From: Phaseolus vulgaris
Lineage: Eukaryota; Streptophyta; Magnoliopsida; Fabales; Fabaceae
Assembly (NCBI RefSeq): GCF_000499845.2
Contig: NC_023750.2
Span: forward strand, 4,151,478 to 4,215,477
Length of the DNA stretch: 64,000 nt
Direction of reading: 5' to 3'
Part shown: positions 26,765 to 37,453 of the stretch, one piece after another
How the letters are laid out: each line of letters starts with the position of its first letter
Numbering within the stretch: position 1 is the first letter of the stretch
Notes under the pieces: generated by a model
Databases searched by the model: none
What the model saw: only the letters and a program-made list of their open reading frames with translations
What the model was told of the DNA's origin: nothing
Made by a program: the position numbers and the translations under genes

Positions 26765-27261
26765 TGACGAAACTTGACACCCACATCTGAAAGAACCTTC
26801 GCTTTCAAGGTTTCCACATTCGGGATGTTGTAATGCGTCTACATTGTTTGAAAGAATTAGTTCATAAACAAAAACAAAGTATAAAAGAACTTTAGATTTA
26901 GCAAAGTAAAAACAGTTACATACCAGAATATCTTGCCAAATCATGTTTTTCTCGTGGTCAGTCACGTGATCCCAGGATTGAGTTAAGATAGAGATCCTTT
27001 CACGAGAAAGTACTCTGAGATAACTCCTATATTTCTTTGCATGTTGCCCAGTGGGCACACCAGTGTGGATATCAATAGACAAAGGTATTTTGTCATCTTT
27101 AGTTATCTTCTTAAACATATTCTTCAATCTTGTAGGTCCTCTACCAGTTTTTGAATGAGAAACTTTATCATCTGCCATGTTCCTGTTATCAAAAAAATAT
27201 AATAAGCATCAAGAATATGAAATATAATGAAAATGAAATATATTGTAAAACTAAACATGAA

Positions 27262-30200
27262 TCACATGTACATACAAATATATATTCCTTCATCATGATC
27301 ATTTCGAGTTGCATGTACAACATCAGCAACATCCTCGTACTCTTTATTGATGGTCGTTCTTGTAAGTGATTCAATCTCACAAATGTCATTGTTTGTATCT
27401 TCTGGGTCATTATGTTGTTTTTTTCCATGTAGCACAACAGACCAGTGGTCAGACGTAGGATCTTGGATATAGAAAACTTGGGAAGCTTGATGTGCCATTA
27501 TAAATGGTTCGTCATGATAACCTATCTTTCGAAAGTCAACCAAAGTCATTCCTGATTCATCAACTTTGACACCAGTCTTATTGTCAACCCACTTGCATTT
27601 GAAAACAGGTACAGTAAACTTGGTATAATTAACTTCCCAAATCTCTACTATGACACCATAATAAGGCATTGATCCCACAACAGGATTTTGATCCTTTGCA
27701 GTTGAAAACTGCATAGACTCTGCCTCCAAGGTGACTCCGCTATTTTGCACTGTACTCCTATCATCTCGAGACTTTGTGTAAAACAAACAACCATTTACTT
27801 CATAGCCAGAACAACATAAAACATCAAATTTGAGACCGTTTGCAAGCCATGTTAATGTTTCAGATGCTGATGGATCATTCATTATTTGTTGCTTAAACCA
27901 TGACATGAAAGTTTTGTTATGCTCAATTAACACCCATTTTTCTGATTGTCTTGGATTTTTATATTTGACAATGTCTTTGTGTGTATCTAAGTATGGTAAC
28001 ACCTCATCAGTGTTATTCAAGATATACAAGTGTGCTTGCAGAACCTCTTCTCTAGATTTGCTTATGACATGTACACCTCTTGAAGATTTACTTATGAATC
28101 TACGAGAGTGCCAAGCTTTTTCAGGAACACCTATACATTTGGCTTTTGACATGTACTCGGAACAAAACTCAATAGATTCTTCTGAAATGTATCTTTCAAT
28201 AATGGAAGCTTCTGGACGACATTGATTCTTCACATATCCCTTCAAAATCTTCATGTATCGTTCAACTGGATACATCCATCGCATATAAACTGGCCCACAC
28301 AATCTGATTTCTCTTACAAGATGAACAACCAAGTGTACCATAATATCAAAAAAAGATGGAGGAAAAAACATCTCGAGTTGACACAAGATAACAATTATTT
28401 CTTCTTCAAGTTCATCCAACTTCTGAGAGTCAATCTCTTTACTACATATGGAATTGAAAAATGAACATAGTCGAGTGATTGTATGCCTAACATTTTTGGG
28501 CAAGATTCCACGAATAGCCACTGGTAATAATTGTTGCATTAGAACGTGACAATCATGTGACTTTAAGCCAATTAGTTTCAAATCATTCATAGATACAAGA
28601 CTCTTCACATTTGAAGAGTAGCCTTGTGGTACCTTAACACCTTTAAGACATTCACAAAAACTTGTTTTCTCTTTCTTTGACAAAGTGTAACACGCTGCAA
28701 GCAAGTATGTACGTTTACCAACTTCTCTCGGTGCCAATTCCTCTCGTATATTCATTTCAATCAAATCCAGACGTGCATTCACACCATCCTTTGTTTTCCC
28801 TTTAATGTTCAGAAGTGTTCCTATTAGACTGTCACACACATTCTTCTCTACGTGCATTACATCTAGACAGTGTCTAACATCCAACTTACACCAATACAGA
28901 AGATCAAAAAAGATTGATCTCTTCTTCCATATTTCACTCACCGTTTGCTTCTTCTTCATTTTTCCAAAAGTCACATTAACATTTTTGATTTTTTCATAAA
29001 TTTCAACACCACTTAATGGAGTGGGACAAATGTCATGTTCTTGGTATCCGTTAAAAGCTTTTTTCAATCGACGATACGGATGATATTTCTTTAGAAATCT
29101 ACGATGCCCAAGATACACGGTTTTTCTTCCATGTTTCAACTGCTCATAAGATGTCTTGTCTTGACATATTGGACATGCTCTATGCCTTTCACACTATAAC
29201 CTGACAAGTTCCCATAAGCAGGGAAGTCATTGATAGTACAAAACAACATCGCATGCAATCGGAAAGATTCATTTTTAAACGCGTCAAACACATCAACCCC
29301 TTCATTCCACAATAATTTCAAATCTTCAATCAATGGATTAAGATAAACATCTATGTCATTTCCAGGTTGTTTTGGACTAGAGATCATCATAGATAACATC
29401 ATGTATTTGCGCTTCATACACAACGCAGGAGGTAAGTTGTAAATCACTAACAAAACGGGCCATGAACTATGATTACTACTTAAATTTCCAAAGGGATTCA
29501 TTCCATCAGTTGCCAATCCAAGTCTTAAGTTTCTTGATTCTTTTCCAAATTCAGGAAATTCTTTATCAATATTCTTCCACTGCAAAGAATCAGCAGGATG
29601 ACGAAGTAATCCATCACATTTTCTATTATCTGCATGCCACCTAAGGTTTTTAGCGTCATCTGCATTTGCAAACAAACGCTTAAGCCTTGGAATTATCGGA
29701 AGATACCAAACAACCTTAGCAGGAGGACCTTCCTTTGTCAATTCATCAATTTCATCATTCTGACCAACCTTAACCTTACAGCGTGACAAACCACACCTGG
29801 GACATCTTCTTAAATCTTCATACTCATTTCTGTATAAAATACAATCGTTAGGACATGAATGTATTTTTCTATACTCCATACCCATTGGACAAAGTATTTT
29901 TTTCGCCTCATAATTTCGATAGGGCAAGGTATTTCCTTCTGGAAGCATGTCCTTAAGCAATTGAAGCAATTCTGTAAAACTTTTGTCGGTCCATCCATTC
30001 ATTGCCTTCAAATTCATCAACCTTAACACTGCTGATAATTGTGTGAAGTTAGTTGAACCAGGATACAAAGGAGTCTCTGCATCATTAGACATATTTTCAA
30101 AAACTACATTAGCAAATGATTCTGCTCCCACGTCACGAATCATGTCTTCTAATCTATCATCCATTGAGAAATGAACTTCCTCCGAACCTCCGTGCACACT

Positions 30201-30449
30201 TGGCAAGTCTAACAATTCACCATGCCACGTCCATGTTGTATAACTTTTCAAAAATCCATCACACAAAAGATGTTCTCTAATTTAAGAAACACTCAATATC
30301 CTTCCATTTAAACAATTGATACAAGGGCACCTTATCCTTACTCCATTCTTATAACTAACGGCATTATGTTATGCGAATTGTATGAACTCTTCCACCCCTT
30401 TTTCGTAAGTATCACTTATTCGTGATGTATTAATCCAACTCCGATCCAT
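27262..30449 (-). pseudogene. TNP2-type CACTA transposase of the outer element, decayed
   Basis: Begins near 30449 (DRSWINTSRISD, VEEFIQFA), where the transposase-associated domain with CPCINC is broken by at least two stops before 30270. The large domain runs from 30266: LPYRNYEAKKIL, SCPNDCILYRNEY, WHADNRKCDGLLRHP, YNLPPALCMKRKYMMLS, CTINDFPAYGNLSGYS. A one-base loss near 29190 shifts the frame at SVKG; it resumes at 29139 and stays open to 27262 (CLDVMHVEKNVCDS, LKSHDCHVLMQ, RWMYPVERYMKILKGYVKN). Unlike the inner copy, there is no intron after the RWMYP(x)ER motif. The C-terminal segment with WEVNYTKF and PFIMAHQASQVFY is present. Confidence 0.85.
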
Positions 30450-30510
30450 AGAACTGTTAAACTAAGAACCAATACTTTCAATATGTAATCATGAAAATAT
30501 AAAACAAAAG

Positions 30511-30735
30511 TGCCGAAGGTCGGACACCTCCGGACTCAGAACCAGTGCGTTCAATATGTCAAAACAATATATAATGACTGAAAATTGCCGAAGGTCGAAC
30601 ACCTCCGGACTCAGAACCAGTGCGTTCAATATGTCAAAACAATATATAATGAATGAAAATTGCCGAAGGTCGAACACCTCCGGACTCAGAACCAATGCGT
30701 TCAATATAAACAATTAATATCAAACTCAAAACGAA
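30511..30735. repeat. Three ~75-bp tandem repeats
   Basis: Units beginning TGCCGAAGGTCG at 30511, 30585 and 30661 repeat with only a few differences and include CACCTCCGGACTCAGAACCA and CAATATATAATGA. They lie upstream of the outer CACTA transposase start, so they may be part of its promoter or leader. Confidence 0.8.
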
Positions 30736-30782
30736 TACTTTCAAAATATAGGTGATAATAAATAAGAATACACTAACCTCAA

Positions 30783-31258
30783 ATGGATGGACGGTCACGT
30801 AGGCGTGGACGGCGGTCGCAGGCGCAACGTCAGCAGAGCGGCACGGGCGCGGCGGCAGAGGCGGGTTCGCTGTCGACGGGGGCGCGGCGCGCTGCGAGGT
30901 TCGCGATCGGAGCGGGCGCGGGGCGCGGTGCGGTGCGGCGCGGGGTTCGCGACAGAGGCGCGGTGCGGCACGACGCGGGGTCGCGGCAGAAGCGCGGTGC
31001 GGCGCAGGGTTCGTGGTGCGGTGCAATGCGGCGCGGGGTCGCGGCAGAGGCGCGGTGCGGTGCGGCCTTTAGTCGCGGCAGAGGCGCGGTGCGGCGCAGG
31101 GTTCGCGGTAGAGGCACGGTGCAGCGCGGGGTCGCGGTCGACGGTGGGGACATGGCACGGCGCGGCAGAGGCGCGGTCGGCGGTGGGGCATGGCACGGCG
31201 CGGTGAGGGCGCGGTCGGCGCTTGGGTCGCGGGTTAGAGTTGCGGTCGAGTAAGAAGT
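30783..31258. repeat. GC-rich, CpG-dense degenerate minisatellite
   Basis: About 470 bp built from variants of GCGGCAGAGGCGCGGTGCGG, GCGGGGTCGCGG and similar. It is strikingly GC-rich and CpG-dense in an AT-rich window. Long open frames exist in several frames on both strands and encode Arg/Ala/Gly or Pro/His/Ala repeats, as expected of a CpG-rich repeat, so none is annotated as a gene. It sits between the right subterminal repeats and the transposase of the outer CACTA. Confidence 0.85.
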
Positions 31259-31319
31259 GAGAAAGGCAAGCAAATTTCTAAATGAAAGTGGGAGCGTGGC
31301 GCGGGGTTAGAGCGTGGCA

Positions 31320-31566
31320 AATTTTGAAACAGACTTTTAACGACGATTCTGGGTGAACCGTCGTTATAACCCACACTTTTAACGACGGTTTTGGGGTGAA
31401 CCGTCGTTATAACCCACACTTTTAACGACGGTTCTGGGGTGAACCGTCGTTAAAAGTCCAAAAAAATTTCAAAAATATTACAGTATTGCCACCGCCTAGT
31501 TTTTAACGATGGTTGTCTCCAAACCGTCTTTGAAAGGTGTCGTTATTGAAGAATTTTGTACTAGTG
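31320..31566. repeat. Right subterminal palindromes of the outer CACTA
   Basis: Three near-identical units TTTTAACGACGG..GGGTGAACCGTCGTTATAACCCACAC follow one another, then degenerate units reach the terminus at 31566. They match the motif at 12750-13030 but with a longer spacer (TTTGGGGTGA type), so the two ends share the core palindrome and differ in spacer. Confidence 0.8.
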
Positions 31567-31690
31567 AAAACTGCTACAAACTCCTTCACGAAAATTTCTA
31601 TTTCAAACACCTTCGAATCCCTTAGATCTAAGTTGGCAACACTAAGTTGGCAACACTGTCGTCGATCCCGACCTTGCTCAACGAGAATGG

Positions 31691-31798
31691 TATTTTAAAC
31701 AATTTCTATATTAGTTTTTATTATTGTTAAATAGTTTCTAAATTGGTATCTAATTAACAACCAAAATTTTAGAAACTAAATAATTGGTAGTTAAGTTG
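31691..31798. repeat. Fragment related to the foldback MITE at 42572
   Basis: Sequence such as TATTGTTAAATAGTTTCTAAAT and TTTTAGAAACTAAATAATTGG matches the central part of the CACTA-type foldback element at 42572-42973. Termini are missing. It lies exactly between the degraded 5' end of LINE-2 and a TNL exon relic. Confidence 0.6.
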
Positions 31799-32020
31799 TC
31801 CTTTGTTACGAGACATATGGGAAGATAAATTATTCGTCAAAGTTGGTCAAAGGAACCGAGGAAAAGGAGTCGATTATGGATGATGTAAAAGACGCACTGA
31901 AAGAGAATAGTGTAAGAACATTCTTTATAAGATTTTGAAACTTATTTTGAAAGTGTTTCATTTTTTCAAGTGCAATGCATGTCTTGTTTTTCTGTTATGC
32001 TCAGCATTAAGTATATGACA
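31799..32020 (+). pseudogene. TNL exon relic (end of NBS exon plus intron start)
   Basis: Matches TNL-B around 56620-56830. It shares CTTTGTTACGAGACAT, AAGTCGATTATGG and GAGAATACTGTAAGAACATT-type sequence (here GAGAATAGTGTAAGAACATT), including the exon 2 donor site and the following intron. Coding remnants LLRDMG and SRLW are interrupted. No other TNL exons were found nearby, so it is an isolated fragment of a fourth, B-like gene. Confidence 0.75.
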
Positions 32021-32149
32021 AAAAAACACTTTGAAATCCAAAGTGGACTCTTAACTAGATAAGTACACTTTTGACAAACATAATTTCAAATAAATATATG
32101 GATAAGGGCAACATCAGGAATTACATCATTTGGTCAATTCAAGGTGAGT

Positions 32150-32620
32150 TATAATTGCGAAAAAGAGACTTGCTATCATTGGTTACACTGACTCCAATTT
32201 TTGTGAATACCAAAACAGTACGAAATACATATCATGCTATTTTATACATGCTTTTTAGCAGTGTTATTTCGTAGGAAAGTGTTAGAGAGTCTCTTAGCTT
32301 CTTTAGCCATATGGTAGCTAAGTTATTTTGTAATAATAAATCAATAATTTTATTTTTCAACAACAACATAAGCTCAATAAATTCTAAATGTATAGACATC
32401 AAGTTATTAGTTGCTAAAGAATGAGTTCAGAGAGTAGACAGTTGTTTATAAAATATATTAACACAACTCCATGCTTATGAATCTGCTGACTAAAGGATTA
32501 ATCCCAATAATTTTTCATCAAGATATTGTTCGTATGGGTATTATCTCTTTAAGTGATATTCCGTTTTAGCAGGAGCTTAAAAATTTGTGTGTTTTCTTGA
32601 CATAGACACGTACTAAATAT
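32150..32620 (+). pseudogene. Copia-type polyprotein tail relic 1
   Basis: Degenerate plus-strand translation shows IGYTDSNF, KHIDIKLL, LTKGLIP-like and RMGIISLSDI, matching the RNase H and C-terminal end of Ty1/copia polyproteins. Several stops are present. No LTR was delimited. Confidence 0.6.
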
Positions 32621-32829
32621 ATTTTCTGCAGAAATAAAGTTTTGGTACATTTGAACTCTGATCTTGTTCTGGTTTGATCTCACTATGTTTAAGGAAGACC
32701 TAATCCATACTACAAATTCATATCACATTCAAGTTATTCAATGTTTAAGTGATGTTTTTATTTTATTTATTCATTATTTTTTGCTTAAAAAAATGAAGTT
32801 ATTCAATTGTGTTAACATGTGACCATTAT

Positions 32830-33010
32830 TAAATTAGTAGTGTTATTTTTAAACAACAACATATAAGCTTAATAAAGTCTAAACATATAGATATCAAGTT
32901 TTTGGGTTGTTAGAGAAAGAATTCCGAGTAAACAAATACTAACATAATTCCATGGTTGTGGATCCGCTCAGGAAAGGATTATTTGTAAGATCAATAAAGT
33001 TTCTAAGTCT
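32830..33010 (+). pseudogene. Copia-type polyprotein tail relic 2
   Basis: A second copy of the same polyprotein end (SKHIDIKFL, then broken sequence around GGATCCGCTCAGGAAAGG). Nucleotide similarity to 32370-32510 shows that these are repeated pieces of one old element. Confidence 0.5.
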
Positions 33011-33250
33011 TTACACCAAAATCAAATTAATTCACTTAGAGGATTTAGAATAGAGAATTAGAAATTTCTGAAATTTGCTAAAATTTGCTCAATGAAAGAG
33101 TTTTTGCTTAGTAAATCAAGGAAATAAATTTGATGAATTTTCATTGCAACAAACTCACTTACAGAAATTATAAAGAAAAGAAAGGAAAAAAAATACAAAT
33201 ATCTAGAGTTTTTTTCATAATCTACTCAATCCATTTCGCTCAGTGGTAAG
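33011..33250. other. Spacer before LINE-1, start of segment D1
   Basis: AT-rich sequence with no gene seen. From about 33225 (CCATTTCGCTC..GTGGTAAG) it matches 51520 onwards, the start of the duplicated segment D2. Confidence 0.45.
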
Positions 33251-33301
33251 TGTATGGAGTGACTAGTTTTTTTTATCAGCAATAAATTAATAAAATTAAA
33301 A

Positions 33302-33322
33302 GAGACACTTGAGGGGTGTCTC
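33302..33322 (-). other. LINE 3'-terminal stem-loop (LINE-1)
   Basis: Perfect 7-bp stem GAGACAC/GTGTCTC with a 7-base loop, about 30 bases from the poly-A end. Equivalent stem-loops occur in the other LINE ends at 94-114, 43135-43155, 51430-51448 and 63616-63631, with different stem sequences. In some LINEs such 3' structures are recognised by the reverse transcriptase; here that role is inferred. Confidence 0.65.
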
Positions 33323-33908
33323 AACCCTTATACATACTATTCTCTAGCTTAAGAGCTCAGCAAATCAAGATTACAAACCTAAAGGGATCAAAAAGCACAT
33401 TAAAACCAGTCCTAACAGCATTGCTTAATAAAGCTATAATCACATAAGAGAATGCTTCCTTCACCCTATGCATGAGGTTGAGTTGCATGTGCCTAGCTTA
33501 CCACTATATCTCAGATGACAAAGGGACTTGATGCATCATAACAACAAGCCAATTGCTTACGCATAAACTACAGCACATCACATTTAGGTTCACTTCCCAT
33601 TCCAACATATCAACTCCTTCAAGGCTCATTGCACTAATAAAACAACCATCAAAAACCAACAAAAACCAGCATATCACCCTACGTCCCTGCTTTTAGTTCT
33701 GCATTTGGATAGTTGTACCTGTATCAGCATGTTTTACCACCAACTAGGATACTCCTGCCATGCCAGAAGAGCACCACAGCCCATCCAATTTGGCCCAAAA
33801 AACCGCTGCTACTCCCACAATGGTTGATAACATAACTGAATCTGAACATGGAGTCATAGCTACAACCTGCTCACTTTATCAATCTGAGTCCACTATCATT
33901 GTTGCTCC

Positions 33909-36900
33909 ATGTTAGAGTACTCGGACAGACTTGTAACCATTGCCAATAAAGTGAGGTTGCTTGGATCTGTGTTTAAAGATTCAAGAATTGTAGAAAAACT
34001 GTTTGTAACAGTTCCAGAGAGGTTTGAAGCCACCATAACAACCTTGGAGAATACGAAGGACCTATCAATGATTTCTCTCGCAGAGCTCTTAAATGCTTTA
34101 CAAGCACAAGAACAAAGGAGAGCCATGAGACAAGATGGAGTAGTTGAGGGAGCTTTACCAGCCAAACATGAAGGTGGGTGGAAAAACAAAAGCAAGCATA
34201 ACCAGGAAGAAAATGGAGAACTTGCTACATACAATAACAACAAAAGGAGAAATTATCCTCCTTGCAAGCATTGCAATAAGTTAGGTCATCCACCATTCAA
34301 ATGTTGGAGAAGACCTGATGCCAAATGTTCTAAATGCAACCAACTTGGACATGAAGCAGTGATATGCAAAAACAAAATCAGGTGGAGGAGGCAGATGCTC
34401 AAGTTGCTGATCAAGAAGAGGAAGATCACTTGTTCGTAGCCACTTGTTTCTCAAGCAGAGAATCAAGTGAGAGTTGGCTGGTTGACAGTGGCTGCACCAA
34501 CCACATGACACATGATAAGGAACTCTTCAAGGAATTGAGAACCACTGATATTAAAAGGGTGAGTATTGGAAATGGTGAACACCTGACAGTAAAAGGAAAA
34601 GGCACAATAGCTATCACAAGCTATAAAGGTACAAAAATAATTACAGATGTTCTTTTTGTGCCAGAGATTGATCAGAATCTTTTGAGTGTTGGTCAATTGT
34701 TGGAAAAAGGCTATAAAGTGATGTTTGAAAATAAACATTGCTTAATCAAAGATGTTGATGGCAGAGATTTGTTTAAAATTGAAATGAAGGGAAAGAGTTT
34801 TGCTCTCAATCCAATGGAGGAGGAGCACATGGCCTTTAAATCCAAAGAAAGTGTCACTGAAATTTGGCACAAAAGACTCGGGCATTTTCATCATCGAGGG
34901 ATGCTTCAAATGCAATCAAAGAAGTTGGTAGAAGGACTTTCTGATCTTGATGATGAATTGACCAACTGTCGAGCATGCAAATTTGGGAAGCAACACAGGC
35001 AATCATTTCCTAAACAGGCTTGGAGGGCTTCGAAGAAATTGTTGCTCATTCACACTGATCTTTGTGGTCCTCAAAGAACACCATCATTAAATGGTAACCT
35101 TTATTTTATAGCCTTCATTGATGATCTAACAAGAATGTGTTGGATTTTCTTTTTGAAACAAAAATCAGAAGTTGCTGGTGTATTTATGAAATTCAAGGCC
35201 AGAGTGGAAAATGAAAGTGGTTGCACAATTCAGATTTTAAGATCTGATAATGGCAAGGAGTACACTTCAAAAACTTCCAATCTTTTTTGTGAGGAGGCAG
35301 GAATTGAGCATCAATTAACGGCTCCATACACTCCACAACAAAATGGATTTAGTGAGAGGAGAAATAGATTTATAATGGAAATGACTCGTTGCATGCTTCA
35401 TGAGAAGAATCTCCCAAAGAATTTTTGGGCGGAAGCAGCAAACACTGCTGTATTTTTACAAAATCAAATTCCAACAAAGGCAGTGAAAGAGCAGACACCA
35501 TTTGAAGCTTGGTATGAATACAAACCATCTTTAAAATTTCATAAAGTGTTTGGTTGCTTTTGTTTCACTTATATTCCACAGACTAAACGTGATAAGCTTG
35601 ACAAAAAGGCAACAACTGGCATTTTTGTTGGTTATAGTACCAGTTCCAAGGCTTATAGGGTGTTTCAACCAGATACTAGACGTTTTATTGTGAGCAGAGA
35701 TGTGTATTTTGTGGAAGATGAACAATGGAGTTGGGAAGACTCAAATAAGTCAAATCAGATTCCTAGTCAATCAAGGGATTTATCTATTGTCAACACTCTA
35801 GAAGAACATGTAGATGAAGAATGGCAGAATGAACTAACAGATGATACACCGATTAGAGAAACAAGATCACTCTCTGATATATATCAAAGATGCAATGTGG
35901 CTTTTTGTGAACCTGCCGGATACCATGATGCAAAAAATAATAAACATTGGATGGCTGCAATGGAGGAGGAGTTGTCAATGATTAAGAAAAACAGAACTTG
36001 GGAGCTGGTTGATAAACCACATGACAGGAAAATAATAGGAGTGAAGTGGGTATTTAAAACTAAGTTAAATCCCGATGGCTCAGTCAACAAGCTCAAAGAA
36101 AGGCTAGTAGTCAAGGGATATGCTCAAGTGTTTGGAGTTGATTATTCAGACACATTTGCACCTGTTGCTAGGCTTGACACAATCAGATTGCTTCTCGCTC
36201 TCACTGCTCAAAATAATTGGAAAGTGTTTCAGTTGGATGTCAAATTAGCATTCCTAAATGGATTTCTTGAAGAAGAAATTTATGTTGAGCAACCTGAAGG
36301 CTTTGTGGACAAAGGAAATAAAGACAAAGTGTACTTACTGAAGAAGGCACTGTATGGCCTGAAACAAGCCCCAAGGGCCTGGTACAGTAGAATAGATGAT
36401 CGCCTAATTAGTCTGGGGTTTAAGAAAAGTTTGTCTGAACTTACTCTATATGTCAAGCATGATGGTACAGACATTTTGATCATCTCTCTCTATGTAGATG
36501 ATTTGTTGGTCACTGGAAATAATCTTGATCAAGTCAATCAATTCAAGTTGAACATGAAGAAGGTCTTTGAAATGACAGATATTGGTCTGATGACTTACTT
36601 TCTTGGGATGAAAATTAAGCAAAGTCAAGATGAAGTATTCATTTGTCAGAAGAAGTATGCAAAAGAAATACTTAAAAAATTTCAAATGGAAGATTGCAAG
36701 TTAACAAGCACTCCTATGAATCAAAAGGAGAAGCTGGTCAAAGAAGATGGATCTCCCAAAGTTGATGAAGTTGAATTCAGAAGCTTGATAGGATGTCTAA
36801 TGTATTTGACAGCAACTAGACCTAACATTCTAAATGCAGTAAGCATTCTATCCAGATTTATGCATTGCCCAAACGAGACTCACATGAGGGCTGCTAAGAG

Positions 36901-37453
36901 AGTCATCAGATACATCAAGGGAACTTGGAACTTTGGAGTTAAGCTCTTGAAGCATAAGGAGTTCAAGTTAACTGGTTTCTCTGACAGTGATTGGGGAGGT
37001 TCAATTGATGACATGGAAAGTACATCAGGATATTGTTTTAGCCTTGGATCAAGGATGTTTTCATGGAGCTCAAAGAAGCAAGAAACAGTAGTTCAATCCA
37101 CTGCTGAAGCAGAGTTTGTTGCTGTATCAACTACTTTGAATCAAGCTCTCTGGTTAAGAAAGATCCTGACTGATTTAAATTTGGAGCAGAAGCAAAGCAC
37201 AAAGATTTTTGTTGATAACCAAGCTGCTATTGCAATCTCTAACAATCCAATTTTTCATGGCAAAACTAAGCACTTTAATATCAAGTTATTTTTTGTAAGA
37301 GAAGTGCAGAAGAATGGTGATGTGTCTCTTTGTTACTGTAAAGCTGAAAATCAACTTGCAGATTTGTTTACCAAACCACTTCCAGCTAGCAAGTTTGAAT
37401 ACTTAAGACAGAAGATTGGAGTTTGCAGTTCAAAAATTGTTGCTCCATGTTAG
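33909..37453 (+). pseudogene. Copia gag-pol polyprotein, N-terminus missing, one frameshift
   Basis: gag (33909-34439) begins in mid-domain (EYSDRLVTIANKVRLLG) and has two CCHC zinc knuckles (CKHCNKLGHPPFKC and CSKCNQLGHEAVIC). Just after the second knuckle, in an A-rich stretch near 34365, the frame shifts. The pol frame is then open to 37453: protease WLVDSGCTNHMT; integrase HKRLGHFHH..CRACKFGKQ, IHTDLCGP, RSDNGKEY and QQNGFSERRNR; reverse transcriptase FQLDVKLAFLNG and LYVDDLLVTG; RNase H FSDSDWGG..STSGYCF; tail LADLFTKPLPASKF. Catalytic motifs look intact, so this is a recent copy disabled mainly by the 5' deletion. Confidence 0.88.

Larger units (their letters stand above)
13400..27178 (-). 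pseudogene. Outer CACTA second gene with C-terminal Ulp1-like protease, split by inner CACTA
   Basis: Starts at 27178 (ADDKVSHSKTGRGPTRLKN) and continues through GVPTGQHAKKYRSYL and SWDHVTDHEKNMIWQDIL. The inner CACTA plus its TGA duplication interrupts it exactly between RQF-type residues at 26768 and 15720; skipping the insertion keeps the frame open. It resumes with TTDYIYGKRKEENPC and WQQFVNIRQTEKWQ, then LSRGGYKLLEQKM, then GRPEHPGCVRVAGYG near 15090. Further exons follow at 14902-14615, 14651-14400 and 14368-14150. The last part resembles a C48 (Ulp1-like) peptidase: HWQLLIISIQD near 13830 and QPENYECGYYVM near 13480, with putative catalytic His and Cys. The usual Asp after WF appears as Cys (WFCSLHKKP). 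Exon borders were not all determined. Confidence 0.75.
12742..31566 (-). mobile_element. Outer CACTA (En/Spm-type) DNA transposon, 18.8 kb
   Basis: Termini CACTAGTACAAAA at 12742 and TTTTGTACTAGTG ending at 31566 are inverted repeats, flanked by AAA at 12739-12741 and 31567-31569, the 3-bp duplication expected for CACTA. Subterminal palindromes of AACGACGGTT occur at both ends. Both genes run on the minus strand: a TNP2-type transposase (30449-27262) and a second gene with a Ulp1-like tail (27178 to about 13400). The second gene is split by the inner CACTA element. Its own length without the inner element is about 7.8 kb. The coding frames have stops and frameshifts. Confidence 0.92.
6889..31690 (-). 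mobile_element. LINE-2, L1-type retrotransposon split by CACTA
   Basis: A minus-strand non-LTR element with its T-run tail at about 6889 and its degraded 5' end near 31690. Removing the CACTA element at 12742-31566 and one AAA leaves about 6 kb. It encodes an RRM-like/DUF4283-like ORF1 and an ORF2 with endonuclease, reverse transcriptase and a zinc-binding tail. Both frames are broken, and the RT has lost its FADD box. No target-site duplication was found for this copy, and the 5' boundary is approximate. Confidence 0.8.

Noticed and set aside
30783..31273. Four overlapping long open frames on both strands in the GC-rich block
   Set aside because: They arise from a CpG-rich tandem repeat without stops in several frames and encode only repetitive Arg/Ala/Gly or Pro/His/Ala peptides.
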